Shown here: positions 46,665 through 57,772 of the stretch, one piece after another | Position numbering within the stretch: the stretch's first letter is position 1 | Layout of the letters: each line of letters starts with the position of its first letter | Source of the DNA: Cycas panzhihuaensis | Taxonomy: Eukaryota; Cycadophyta | NCBI GenBank assembly: GCA_023213395.1 | Contig: CM041465.1 | Span: 67,773,741-67,837,740, forward strand | Length of the DNA stretch: 64,000 bases | Direction of reading: 5' to 3' | Position numbers and translations under genes: made by a program | Notes under the pieces: model-generated | What the model saw: only the letters and a program-made list of their open reading frames with translations | Told to the model about the DNA's origin: nothing | The model's database searches: none

Positions 46665-48880
46665 ATGGAGGGATTTCCCTCAGATTGGGCATATCATGCT
46701 TATGTGTCTAATTCACTTGAGCCCTTCTACTTACCTCCAGGGGTCTACCTAAGGGGGTGAAGAGCCTATCTTTTATTCAGGTGACCAGTAACACCCACAA
46801 CCCCACCATCTCTCTACTCATGAGGTAGAGCCTTCATCCCCTCTAGAGTTTCACCACCATAATGGTGACTCTCATGAGGATTGTCCTATGGGATCTTCTT
46901 CATATGAGGTTTTGTCCATCTCTTACGATTAAGCGGATACCCCTCTCACCGATGTAGTAGAAGCCCTTAGCCAATGTTTCCAAGTCGCCCATCTCCAACC
47001 ATACCCTAAGTCGTTCGAGAACGTCTTACGAAGTGTTGTACTTCCTTCTTCTACATCCCCCTTACCTCGCTTATCCCATTTGACTTTCGAACCTACAATG
47101 AGCCTACCTCTCACTTCATCTTCTTCTCCCCATGGCTTATGTTCTTTGGGAACCACCCAAGGCATGTCTTCTTCCCAACTTGAATTGAGCATGCCCCTAT
47201 CTAGTCAAATGACTATTCCTCCTCCGACCATAGTCTATCCATCACCTACTAAACTTAGGGGACATGTATGTGCCCCTACTTATAGTCATGCGAGGCTCGC
47301 CCCCACACACTCTCTAGCCTAAGGACTCTTCTCTCTATGTGCCTCTCGGTTACACCTCTCAACTGTGGGGGCACGGTAAAGGGAACTCCCTTCCAGCTTA
47401 TGAGGTGGACCCTTTGCACTCATACAAGGTTGCGCCACCCACAGACACCCCATATGGATAAAACTTGGTACCTCATCCCCTATTATCCATCATCCTATAT
47501 TGCACCTCATGTTATACCTTTGTAAGGAGGGCAAGCCCCCTCCCAAGGCACTTTCCCTCAAACTCCTTTCCAATAAGGAGTGTTTCCTCAAGGAGAAATG
47601 GGTTCATCGAACCTATCTATTCCTATGCATGTCCCTTTGAATGTGGGATTCATATCCTCTCACCAAACTGTGGGAGGACAACATCCCCTTTCAAACCAAA
47701 CCCTCCAAGGAGGACTCGAGCAACCTTGCCCACCTCCTCTTCCAACTTCTGTTGACCTTATGGTCTAGTCAAGGGCATGCCCCTTTATGGACTATAGGTC
47801 GACACCCCTATCCATTGAGGTGCTAAGAACTAACTTACTACCTCACCCTCCTGAGGTCTCCAAATTTATGGGACTTCGTCACAAGACCTAATAGAGCATG
47901 TCCATAGTTTTTCTATAGCAGGCATTGATTACTAGGCCTATGAATGCATTCTTATGAAACTTTTACCATGATCCCTTCAAGGCGATGCCCTTAAGTGGTT
48001 TTATCGCCTACCTGCACATTCTATCTTTTTCATTCCAACAGCTTGTGGATGAATTCGTCAACTATTTTGATGTAGCCCATCCATTCGAGAGTGGGATGAA
48101 AGCCCTCTTATCTCTTAAACAAGGTCACAATGAGATGAATCATGACTTTGTGAGATGCTTTCATGACTTTCTTCATTCCACCAAGGTAACTCTACCTGAG
48201 GAGTTGAAGAGGGACCTCTTTATCAACACCCTTTACCCAGAAGTCTACGTTAAAGTCCTTAAAATGTGAGCAACTACATATGACTCTACCATATCCAAGT
48301 ACTTGGTGCTTGAGGCTATTAAGATCCAAGACAGACTCAAGAAGCCTCTAAAGCCCTCATAACGACGTGAGGCACCTCCACCACCCCAAGAGACCAAAAT
48401 CCAGTAGCCCACTAGGTCTTCTTCCCATCCAATTGAGAAGACCTTAGATCCTCTCACTTCTACCATACATTCATTCAAATGTACCATCAAGGAGCTCAAA
48501 CTCTAGGCTCCTTCATCCCCTACCTCACAAAAACTAGTCCACCAGGCTTCTCAAGCCTCTCCCTCTAAGGGTGGTAACGCCCAGTCTTCTCAAGCAAGAA
48601 AGCCCGATTCCTCTCTTGAAAAGAAGTGGTGTTTCCTCCATGGAGAATGTTTTCATGAATATTCACAGTGTTAGGCCCAGCACCCTAGAGCTTCCCCATA
48701 GCATGATTCTTCCCCCAAACGAGCATCTAGGCCTAACTTAGACCAACCTATCCACAGAGATCCCTTCCCCAAACATAAAGAATGTGATCGCAATAACTAA
48801 CAAAAGAATAGCTGCAACAGAAGAAGATCCCCAAGCCCTTGTCCTTCACAATCTAAAGGGAAGGGTGCAATGAATCTTGT
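46665..48880 (+). pseudogene. D2 gag
   Basis: The ATG at 46665 opens MEGFPSDWAYHAYV. The N-terminal Ser/Pro-rich part is frameshifted several times. The capsid part reads LKWFYRLPAHSI (about 47992), then after a frameshift ESGMKALLSLKQGHNEMNHD (about 48090-48149). A variant zinc finger WCFLHGECFHEYSQC lies at about 48628-48672. It aligns with D1 and E gag throughout. If intact it would supply the particle protein. The copy ends in the gag linker at about 48870, where it joins sequence found before the second RNase H in E. Confidence 0.85.
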
Positions 48881-48894
48881 TTTCGTAGAAGTTT

Positions 48895-49440
48895 CCTTGT
48901 ATAGGCAGGGGTCCCAATGGATACCTCTTCCATTTCTCTCACTACGATAGACCTTGTGACCATCTCTCTCCCCTGATTACCTTTACTTTCTGAGTTCATC
49001 TCCCATTTCACCTATGTGGCCCTCTTTTCTCCTTACCCTCTAGGTGTATTTATGGCATCCCCTTTTGGCCCTGCGAGACCCCCTTCTATCTTGTTTTTCA
49101 TGCCACCTCCATATATACTAGAGTTTATACTCATCTGGCTCATTTCGCCATCCTGAACCCATTTTTGTTGCATGTTCGTGCCTCTAGGGCTCCTAAAGGA
49201 AGTGTCCTCCCCATCTAGAATTATGCCTCACTTCCTTAAGTGACCTTTGGCACCCGTAAAGGGGCCTTTTCATTATCATTTCCTTCCCATCTGCTGGGTC
49301 ATTTCCCTCATCCTCAAGTATTCTCAACTTTGGGTCCTCCTACCCTTCACATCCCCTATTAATAACTGCTCGAGTCCCCCCACGACTACTTCCCTGCGTT
49401 GAGTCCTTTTTGGCCATTGACCTTGTCAACACTCTTTCTT
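48895..49440 (+). pseudogene. D2 ORF upstream of second RNase H
   Basis: A Pro/Leu/Phe-rich stretch similar to 53930-54430 (minus) in E. Shared words include taggcaggggtcc, gggctcctaaaggaagtg and aaaggggcctttt. It may be the N-terminal extension of the aRNH protein. I recognise no domain. Stops are present in every frame. Confidence 0.5.
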
Positions 49441-49960
49441 CTTGATTTGTCCTATTCATGACATTATTCATCTTCACTGATGGCAGAGGCCATAGCAACC
49501 TGGGCCCTTCCACCACTACGTAGATTCTCTATAACCCTTCCGGACATGACTTCATGTATTATAGGATCTTCTTTTCCAATTACACTAATAATGAAGCTGA
49601 GTACATAGATGTTATTGAGGCCCTTACTGATACGCTCCACTTCCATTATGGACCCATCATCCTCTTCTCCAACTCTTAGGTTATGGCGTCCCATCTCACC
49701 TAGGTCTACCAAGTGTGGTGCCCATGCCTAACAGCCCTTGCCTTAACCTCCAGGTCCTTATTGCATTATTTTCCTTCAGTTATCATCAGACGCATCCATC
49801 AAGCTCTTAACATTGAGGCAAACAGCCTGGTTCATCTCGTCCTTGAGCATCGCATCCCTCTTCTTAGTGACGCCCCTTGAGAGACTTGTCTAGTCGCCCA
49901 GGCGCCCAAGTCTTGGGTCATCCTATCCTTCATATTGTGACCTGTTCACACCTTCGAAAG
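49441..49960 (+). pseudogene. D2 second RNase H (aRNH)
   Basis: It reads TDGRGHSN (about 49475), then LYNPSGHDFMYY (about 49530), NNEAEYIDVIEALTDTLHFH (about 49588-49647), GPIILFSNS, and ends in IEANSLVHLVLEH (about 49810). The E-A-E and D positions resemble the RNase H active site. It matches the E copy and has TAG and frameshift damage. Confidence 0.8.
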
Positions 49961-50295
49961 TTGGTCGTTAATGAGGTTAAACTATGGCGACTATTAGATT
50001 TGTTTCCTTACTCCACTTTTAACACCTTTCTTAGAACATAACTCCCACTATTTTTGGCTTGTTTCTATACATAACACCTCAGTCATGACATTTGTTTGAT
50101 CCTACATATGGTCATCACCACCCTTCTCTTGTGCTCCTATGATGGGGGCATCTCCCTCACCTATTATCATTGCTAGTTGACTATAGGGTAACACATAGAC
50201 AACCCCTATGTTGTCTTACCCTCACCTCCATGCCTACGCATTCTGCCATGACACTCATCATCACCCTTGGTTGGCACCATTGTTATGCTTGTTTA

Positions 50296-50331
<36 letters not shown>

Positions 50332-50388
50332 TAACGTTATATTGCCAGCATTCATCATCACATTAAGCCTTTGAATAGTGAGCCTTTA
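49961..50388 (+). other. D2 3' untranslated stretch with (AT)n
   Basis: No gene is seen. An (AT)n tract runs 50297-50328. Confidence 0.5.
50297..50328. repeat. (AT)n microsatellite
   Basis: About 32 bp of alternating AT near the D2 3' LTR. Confidence 0.9.
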
Positions 50389-50403
50389 CTGCCAAGGGAG
50401 TAG
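50389..50403 (+). other. D2 polypurine tract
   Basis: tgccaagggagtag lies just before the 3' LTR. Confidence 0.75.
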
Positions 50404-53400
50404 TGTTTCCTAGTTACTAGGAATGGGTTTTGGCGAGTCAACTCAGGTAAGTATAGGTATGCTTCTATCCTTTGCCTTTGTCACTTCTCTAACAAGGTAA
50501 ATTTAAGCATCTATTTTCCACTACATAACTCATTGATTCATTTGAGTGATCATCTTGCATCTGCTACTTGATCATATTGCTTGATATATTCTAGCCTTTG
50601 ATGATCTCAGGACATGTATCTCAATGGCACTCTATAGCCCTCCTACACACCTCCATGTTGCCCCAAGTACCAATTGGCCTATGTGATTTGTTTACACCCC
50701 CATTGCTACATCACAGCTCTTAGCACCTCGCTAAGTGTGATTAGTATCTTCCTATCCATTTGCAAACTTATTGGGAACCCTATCTCTCTAGTGCCCCATC
50801 TAGTATAGGTTATTTCTTCCTTATGACTGTCCCCAGCTACCTGGATAGAGGGTCAGGCCCTCCTAGGCTCAGGGTACCTTATTTCAGGGCTCCAAATTCC
50901 CTCTTCTCCTTTTGTTTTATATTCTATCACCACACCATGACAAATGTTATAGTACTGTGGTAGACTTCATAGTACCATAAAGTTTACCATGGAGTAACTG
51001 TTACAAACTATTTATTAAAATTTGCCATGGCTAATTTTGTATTTATTACGAAATTACCACATGGCTAAGTCATATCTCGAGTCCTAGCCTAAACCTAATC
51101 ACCCAAATGAGCTAGGGTTGTATATAAAACCCAAAAAAGACCTCATTTCCTCCTCTTCCTCCACTTTTTCTCCTCTCCTCTTTTACTTTCACAGATGATT
51201 TTCTATAGAAGCATCTTGCAACATCTAGCACACCTATGTCTCAGCCTGAGATCAGCCCTCTACAGCTTAGATCTTTAGCAGCAAGCCTGAGACAAAGCTT
51301 CTCCAAGCAAGACGTGTGCCAAGGCTCACTTCCACGTATAAGCATTAGATCTCATCAAGTTTTCCCTCCAAGTTTCATATCCTATACAGGATTCCACCTA
51401 CAAAACTCATAGGGCTGCCTTCCTCTGCCATTTTCTCAGGCATATTTTCTCCTAATCTATCCATAGCAAGTACTATTCCATTTATATTTTATTTTATCCG
51501 TTTTAAGTTCTTTTAAAAGAGATTAGAATACCTTGTATATCTCTCTTCTTAGTTTTTTCCATCTAGCATAGGAGGCATCCCCTCAATTTTTCCTTATCTG
51601 TCCTCCCTACCTTCCTACTCTCTCCTAGTTTCTCTAAGGAGGCTATGAGGAGAGGTCCCAAAAAGTATGAGAGAAATGAGCTAAGGCAGGTTCTGCACCC
51701 AACAAGGCCTTCTACTTAAGGGCAACCCCCTTCTCCCATTTTCCTCTACCTCTTTTGTGCTTCCCTTGGGCTACTAGAGAGCTCTTGGAAGAGAGGCCAT
51801 TACTGGTAGTAGTGTACATAGCCTATTGCTACACTGGCTCCAACCTAAGGCACCTTGCATGCGTAGAGTTTTTGGCCCTTAGTCATACCATATGTCACTT
51901 TTGAGTGTTGGCTTAGCCTTAAGTTGCAAAAGTTACACATTGTAGACTTTGCAACATCAGCACATTTACAACATTTATGTAACCTATCTCCCATACTCTT
52001 TGCTACTTTTAGATTATCTAGATCTGTTGTTTATGTTCTTGGATAGCATAGAGGTGTGTGTATTGGAGAGTTAGCCATTCCAAGGCTAATCATCCTCGTC
52101 CTTTTTTTTGTCTTATTTATATAGAGGAGGTTGGAGATTGTTTCTTAACTAAAGGTTTACTTTGATTGAAGTACTTTACTCATATTATTTTATACACCTT
52201 ACATAAATATATATACATATATGCTTGGCATTTTAATAGCCCCTTGGGAAAGGAGGAGTACTCTTTGATTACAGGTTTCGTTGCATTATGCGCAGAGGAG
52301 AAAGAAATATATTAATCTGAGTATGTCTCATTCATTTGTTTCCCTTGTCATTTCTGTCTTTTGCATAGTTATTTCCTTTTCTTTTTTCTACCTTTTCCTT
52401 TTAGTTCAGGGAAGGTAAGGAAGCCCCAACACCACTACTCTACACTATCTGCGTGTGGGAAAAGGAAAAGGGAGCAAGTGTAGCATAAGAGAATGTCCTC
52501 ATCTAGCCACACAGTCCTCCAGGTACACCATCCTTTTCTCTTCATAGTTCTTTGTCCTCTTGTCTTAAGCTTATTTGTTTGCATATGTGAAACATAAGAG
52601 GAAAAAGAGAAAAGAAATAAGTTTACATCTACTACTTGCACATGCATGCTATGCTCATGCTTCTAGGAAAGAGCATAAAATAAGAGCCATATCCTTTTAC
52701 TTTTCTTGCTTGATTGCATGCATTTCTTTTTGGCCTTACACTTTTTGCATGCACATTTGCAATTGTTTAGCTTGCCCCCCTTTACTCCCTTTTCTCCCAT
52801 TAAAAATGAAAAGAGAGTGAGATTTTGCATTTGAGAGTAAACGAGAGCATATTTATTATTTTTATGTTTTTTTTGTCTCTTGTTTACAATAAACATAACA
52901 ACTTATACATCACTTCATCATCACAAATAGAAGGTCAAACCCTTCACACATAAGACAGTGGAAGACTTTTGTTACTTCTTATCCCTAAAACTCACTTTGG
53001 GTAAGTTAGCCTAGGGAGGATTTTTCCTAAAGGACATTCTCCTCTAGCCTTATCACACCTACACAAGTTAGATAGCCTTAATATCCTCTCCTTTGGGTCA
53101 ATCTCATGCGTGAGGTGGTTGTTCAACTCCATTCTTACAAGTGTGTACCTCCCACATCACTTATCCGAATACAACACATTCATACCCCCCCTATTTTCTG
53201 TGAGGATTCATTCCCTCGTTCGATCTTGCCTCCCCCTTTCGGCCATGCAAGGGTAGGAGGAACTATGTCTTGAGGTTACTCAGGAAATCAAGGATATCCC
53301 TTGCTCTTACTACCCTCAAAACCAAAGTCGAGTTACCTAAAGGAGGGTCATGTGCCATTCGTAGATCTCGAACCTACGTTTCGATGCGCAGACGCCTTGT

Positions 53401-53506
53401 GCAAGTAATCTCTCTCACTTTCTGGATTGACCTTAGATTTTAAAACTCTTTGTTGATTAATCCAATCCTAACCAAGTGTGGTTACCATCCCATATACATG
53501 ATTCTA
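50404..53506 (+). repeat. D2 3' LTR
   Basis: It starts tgtttcctagttac and ends ...catgattcta (the terminal CA is changed to TA). It is the partner of 43350-46410. The U3 hairpin is degraded here (about 50915-50965). Confidence 0.92.
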
Positions 53507-53511
53507 GCAGT
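53507..53511 (+). repeat. target-site duplication of D2, right copy (gcagt)
   Basis: Identical to 43345-43349. Confidence 0.92.
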
Positions 53512-53900
53512 CGAGGTGAGAGCTCTCAGGCATGGGTAACATACCTGGTAGACCTAGGTGAGATGGGACACCATAACCTAAGAGTCGCAAAGGAGGATGA
53601 TAGGTCCACGGTGGAAGCAAAGTGCATTGGTGAGGGCTTCAATAGTACCTATGTAATCAGCTTCGTTATTAATGGCTTCAAGAAGGAAGACTTTAGAATA
53701 CATGTAGTCATATCCAGAGGGGTCATAAAGGATCCACACGACAACATAAGGGCTTGCGTTACCATGGCTTCTACCATTGGTGAAGATGAGTAATGTCATG
53801 GCGAGGAAAGCAAAGGTCTCAGTGAGACGAACTGGAAAGAAGGGCAGCGTTAGGGTCGACGAGCATGGAAGGGTATTGGAGGTAGCGTTGGGGCTACGAA
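53512..53900 (-). pseudogene. E second RNase H, N-terminal part
   Basis: The minus strand carries LLIFTNGRSHGN (about 53790), WILYDPSGYDYMYSKVFL, NNEADYIGTIEALTNALCFH (about 53670-53611), then GPIILLCDS followed by a stop, and VYQVCYPCLRALTS up to the D2 insertion. It continues at 43349. Sequence and active-site spacing fit the archaeal-like RNase H of Tat-lineage elements, distinct from the gypsy RNase H at 59671-59237. Here it follows integrase, not RNase H. A stop after CDS and the D2 insertion inactivate it. Confidence 0.85.
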
Positions 53901-54435
53901 AGACTTGAAAGACTATAATTAGCACTTTGAAGGATAAGAAAGCCCAAGGAGGAGGCTACTCGGGGATGAGGAGACTGACTCGGCCGAAGGGAAAGGAATG
54001 GCAGCATAAAGGGCCCCTTCGAGGTCTCAACGGTTGCTAGGAGGAGCTAAGCGAGGTTCCGAGTGAGGGAGGCACTTCCTTTGGGAGCCCTAAAGGCTCG
54101 AATGGGTAGCAAAAATGGATTTAGGGTAGTAAAATTAGCCAAATGAATATAAACATAGGCATGTTTTGGGATAGTACAAAAATCGAGATAGAAGGGGCCT
54201 TTGGAAGACTGAAGAGGTCATCATAAATGCACCTAAGAGGTGGAAGAAGAAAAGGAGGCCATAGAGGTGAGACGAGGGACAGACCCAGAAGGCAAAGGTG
54301 ATATGGGAAAAGAGGTAATCCTAAGGGTTGTCACAGCAGAAGAAACAGAGGAAGTGCATGTCGAGGCCCCTGCCTACATAAGGAAAACTAGGTGAAAATG
54401 GGATTCATTTTCATGGGCTCACAATTGATCTAGAG
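53901..54435 (-). pseudogene. E ORF upstream of second RNase H
   Basis: This minus-strand Pro/Ser/Phe-rich stretch is alignable with 48895-49440 in D2. An ATG lies near 54410 (MNPIFT). A pyrimidine tract ending ...ccttatgtag precedes gcaggggcct at about 54388, which would suit a splice acceptor. Function unknown. Confidence 0.45.
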
Positions 54436-55066
54436 CCCTTTCACTTACGTAGCAAAGTGCCAGCCAACTTCAGAGGCATGCAAAGAGATATTGGACCATT
54501 GGATTAGGGTGAGGATACAGTTGATATGATTAAGATGATGAGATGGTTGTCGCAAGACCAGATCCAATGAGTGGATTGTCCCACACCTACCTCATTTTGT
54601 CATTTAAATTTAATGAGTTTTTATACTTTTTTAGAGTAATTTTGGGTCTCTTAAGGGCAAATTGGGACACTTTAAAGCCTGATTTGGACCCAAAGAGGGA
54701 GAGGACTAGGGTACTAGATAGCCCTCATCCCAGTGGGCCTGAGTGTGACTCACTTGGGTAAAATATTTTGGGATTTTTGGGTATAACCCCCCCTTTTGTT
54801 AGGGGTGCAACTGACCCCACGGTGAAATTCATAGTATCGTAGAGTTTATCGTGGGGCTGTTGAGAAGAAGCTAAAATCTCAACGGGGCCCTAGTCAAACT
54901 CTACGGTACCATAAAGTTTGATGTAGGGCAGAGAATTACAAGCAAAAAAAAGGAAAGAGAGCTAGGGAGGTGCCAAATCTAGCCTAGAACAGGGGGAAGA
55001 GGCAACCCCAGGGTAGGTAGGCAGATGCAAAGGTATTATGACTAGTTGTTAGGTGTTTTGCAGGTT
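54436..55066. promoter_or_regulatory. divergent intergenic region with LTR-like motifs
   Basis: It lies between the second-RNase-H ORF (to the left, minus) and the PMD gene (to the right, plus). At 54818-54870 and 54900-54925 it holds gtagagtttatcgtgggg and ctacggtaccataaagttt, close relatives of the ggtaccac/aaagttt/cgtgggg cluster in the U3 of the family's LTRs, in the same orientation as the PMD gene. I infer an internal promoter. No TATA box is clear. Confidence 0.45.
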
Positions 55067-57000
55067 GTTATCACAGTAGACAACCACAAAAACATAGGGA
55101 TCTCCATGATGAGATTTATTTAGATGATGACTCAGGGTAACAGATGGATCTTGGGGAGCTACGGCCTACTGAAGGCCATCAGGACACCATAATACACTTC
55201 AGACTAGCATCTCCTGGTTGATATCATTGCCCATTAGAATTGTAGACGGTATGTATTCCACCTCCCCCAAGTTAAGGATGTCACTATCACACCATGGGAT
55301 AATCAGAGGATCCTGAGCATACTGGTAGGAGGAGCACTAGCGTTGCTAGGAGTATTGCCTAGTAATGATGCTACATGGGCCAGGACAGGTGGGAGAGGCA
55401 TAGGATACCTGTTCAGACTATGGTTATGTCATGCATTCTTTGGGTGAGGAATTTGATTATATTAAGCATTCTATTCTGAATATCCTAGAAATAGAACTAT
55501 AAAGATATACTTGGCAGATGGATGGAAATAGTCAGGAGGTGTGAGTTTGAGGAGAGACTGGATTGGGCCACTCTAATAGTGGTGAATATAGTCACCCACC
55601 TAGATGCTATCAGGGTGAGAAGGAGAGGAGGATTCTCCTATTGTACGTTACTACAGTGTTGGTTCTTTGATCATTTTGGAGTAGTTGCACCACCAAGAGG
55701 GCCACACACTATCTCAATGTAGGATTATATGGTACACAGATGGAAGACTCAGTTCAAGGGGATTGAGGATCACGCACACATATGGAACTTGGTAAAGGCG
55801 ACATCACTAGACCTCCTCACCATAGTAGACTATACAGCAGATCCATATAGAGGGGTGAGGTGGGATAGTGATGATAAGGCAAGAGGCGCAAGATGCGCCC
55901 CTAGTAATGGAGATGATGATGATGGTGGTCATGGAGGTGATGGGGCAGGCCTATCAAGAGCCGCTGGTGATGAGGCACATCCATCAGGGACCACAAGAGT
56001 TGAGGCAAGGCCCTCAAGAGCTGTAGGAGGAGAGGCGGGTTCCTTAGAAGCTATAGTGAAAGGTAGGCCACCCCACACACTAGTCTAGAGACTAAGGGTA
56101 GTAGGGAGAGCTTGAGTAGTGGTAGTGGCGATAGAAGAGGAGAGGGGAGGTGCCCCTGTAGGCTAAGAGGTTGGCAAGGTGGTCCTCAAGGAGGAGGAGG
56201 TACCAGTAGACGAGGGAGGCCCCAAGGAGGTGATAGTCGCCAGAGCAGATAAGCTAGTTATCCCAGGAGGTGAGACACTACCCTTTACTCCTGTCCTTTG
56301 ACTATCAAGTATTTGGACAATTTACTTTTGATTTCATTTTGAGGGTTCAATATGCATATGGGTATGCAGACTAATATGTGTCATGTTTGATTTGGTAGGA
56401 GTAGTGGGAATGGTAAGGTTGATAGAGGTGATAGCCTAAGAGTTCCCAGGCCTATGCAGAGGGGCAACCTCCCATCTAGGCAAGAGAGGAGCTATGATCG
56501 GCTGGGGTATACATAGTAGCACTTGTCTTGTTGATCAGGGCTAGGGACATCTGAATAGTGAAGTCCTAGGACCATCAGGCGAGGGTGGGATATCTACAGG
56601 GCAAGCTAGATAGGAACCGCACAGAGAGGGATACCCTACATAGTTAAGTCCAGGTGTTGGAGGCTCAGGGCATAGGAGCAGGAGGAGATGCAGAGAGCCG
56701 TGTCAAAGTTGTTGTGCTGGAGGAGTGACTCCAAGGAGTGGAGAAGAGGCTTTGATGGGTATAGGGAGAGAGGGATCGTATCTAAGGGAGATACGATCAG
56801 CTGGTGGACCAAGTTATATCAAGATCTTTACGAAGTAGGACCCAGACACAGACGCCAGCGATGACCCCGAGGAGGCCTCAAGATGAGGAGAGTGAGGCAG
56901 GAAGCTCCCAGTGGCATAGGAGGAGCCTAGGAGGCATGTGGTCTCCTAGGGAGGGATCGCGATAGCCAGGAGATGACATCCCATGAGTAGAGGAGCATCA
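55067..57000 (+). pseudogene. plant mobile domain (PMD) gene, antisense inside E
   Basis: Reading from about 55081, the + strand gives NRWILGSYGLLKAIRTP (about 55139), then FHLPQVKDVTITPWDNQRIL (about 55239-55298) and GGRGIGYLFRLW. After a frameshift it gives ERLDWATLIVVNIVTHLDAI (within 55522-55722), RRGGFSYCTLLQCWFFDHFG and a PRGPHTIS end. This is the PMD fold (host MAIN/MAIL proteins and transposon versions). A Gly/Asp/Ala-rich tail (55729-56088) and a charged coiled-coil-like end (about 56590-56850, ERDRI, RYDQLVDQV) follow. Stops (about six in the domain) and one frameshift break it. It lies opposite to pol between integrase and the second RNase H. Confidence 0.8.
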
Positions 57001-57772
57001 GAGAGCAGGGTAGGATTAGTTTTGATTGGGAAATCACTGGACCTCCAGGGAGTTACCATATGTTACCACATGATTGTACTCCTCCCTATAAGGATTCTGG
57101 CTTCCCATAGATGATGTACCATACCACTTATATGATATGATTTTTTTTATATAGAGAGAGAAGGACCATTGGCACCCCCATTTAATGCATGCTAATGGTG
57201 TATTTTGTTGCTTATATGCCTTATACATATGTGTGTATATATGTATATGTGATTACATAGGTGCATGAGGAGCTAAAGATCATGATGGTTTTGGGTTAAT
57301 TATTATATGATTTGTGTTGTAGGATTATTTGGGTTATGCACATAGTTCCTTCTATGTAGGGTCATACTCTTAGCGAGCATACACAATCACCATAAATGTA
57401 GGCGATAGGTATATGTGGAGCTAGGAGATGGGGAACCATTCCTATCCATCGTAGGAGCATAGAGGGATATGCAAAGGAAGTGCTAGTAGAAGAGGGAGTA
57501 ATGGTACTCAATCATGCCATCCTAGTTAGAGTGTGCCCCCCGGCTCAGGAGCGACAGGGGCCACATGCCCAATTAGGAGGACGAGGTCCCCAGGGAAGGG
57601 GAAATAAGAGGTGCCATGGGAGGAACTTGGAAAGAGTAGGAAAGCCACCCTAAGCTACCATTCCGGCTATGATTAGGGGGAATGGGGACGTGCTTAGGGT
57701 GGTAGTTTAGGCTCGTTTCAAAGTATGAAAAAGGGAAAAAGGTATGCCAAACCTATGTAGGGATAAGGATAG
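57001..57772. other. E region between integrase stop and PMD tail
   Basis: No gene is recognised. It contains a purine-rich stretch (about 57400-57720) and a tatatgtatatgtg stretch near 57238. Confidence 0.4.

Larger units (their letters stand above)
43350..53506 (+). mobile_element. Tat-like copy D2, non-autonomous, nested in E
   Basis: LTRs of 3.06 and 3.10 kb flank a 4.0-kb interior, with a perfect 5-bp duplication gcagt that also restores the broken RNase H of E. The interior has gag (46665-48880) and the second-RNase-H ORF (48895-49960), then a polypurine tract. Protease, spacer, RT, first RNase H, integrase and the antisense PMD gene are all missing. LTR pairs differ at roughly one base in eight to ten over the first 150 bp by eye, so the insertion is old, but by nesting it is the youngest of the three copies. 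Confidence 0.92.
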
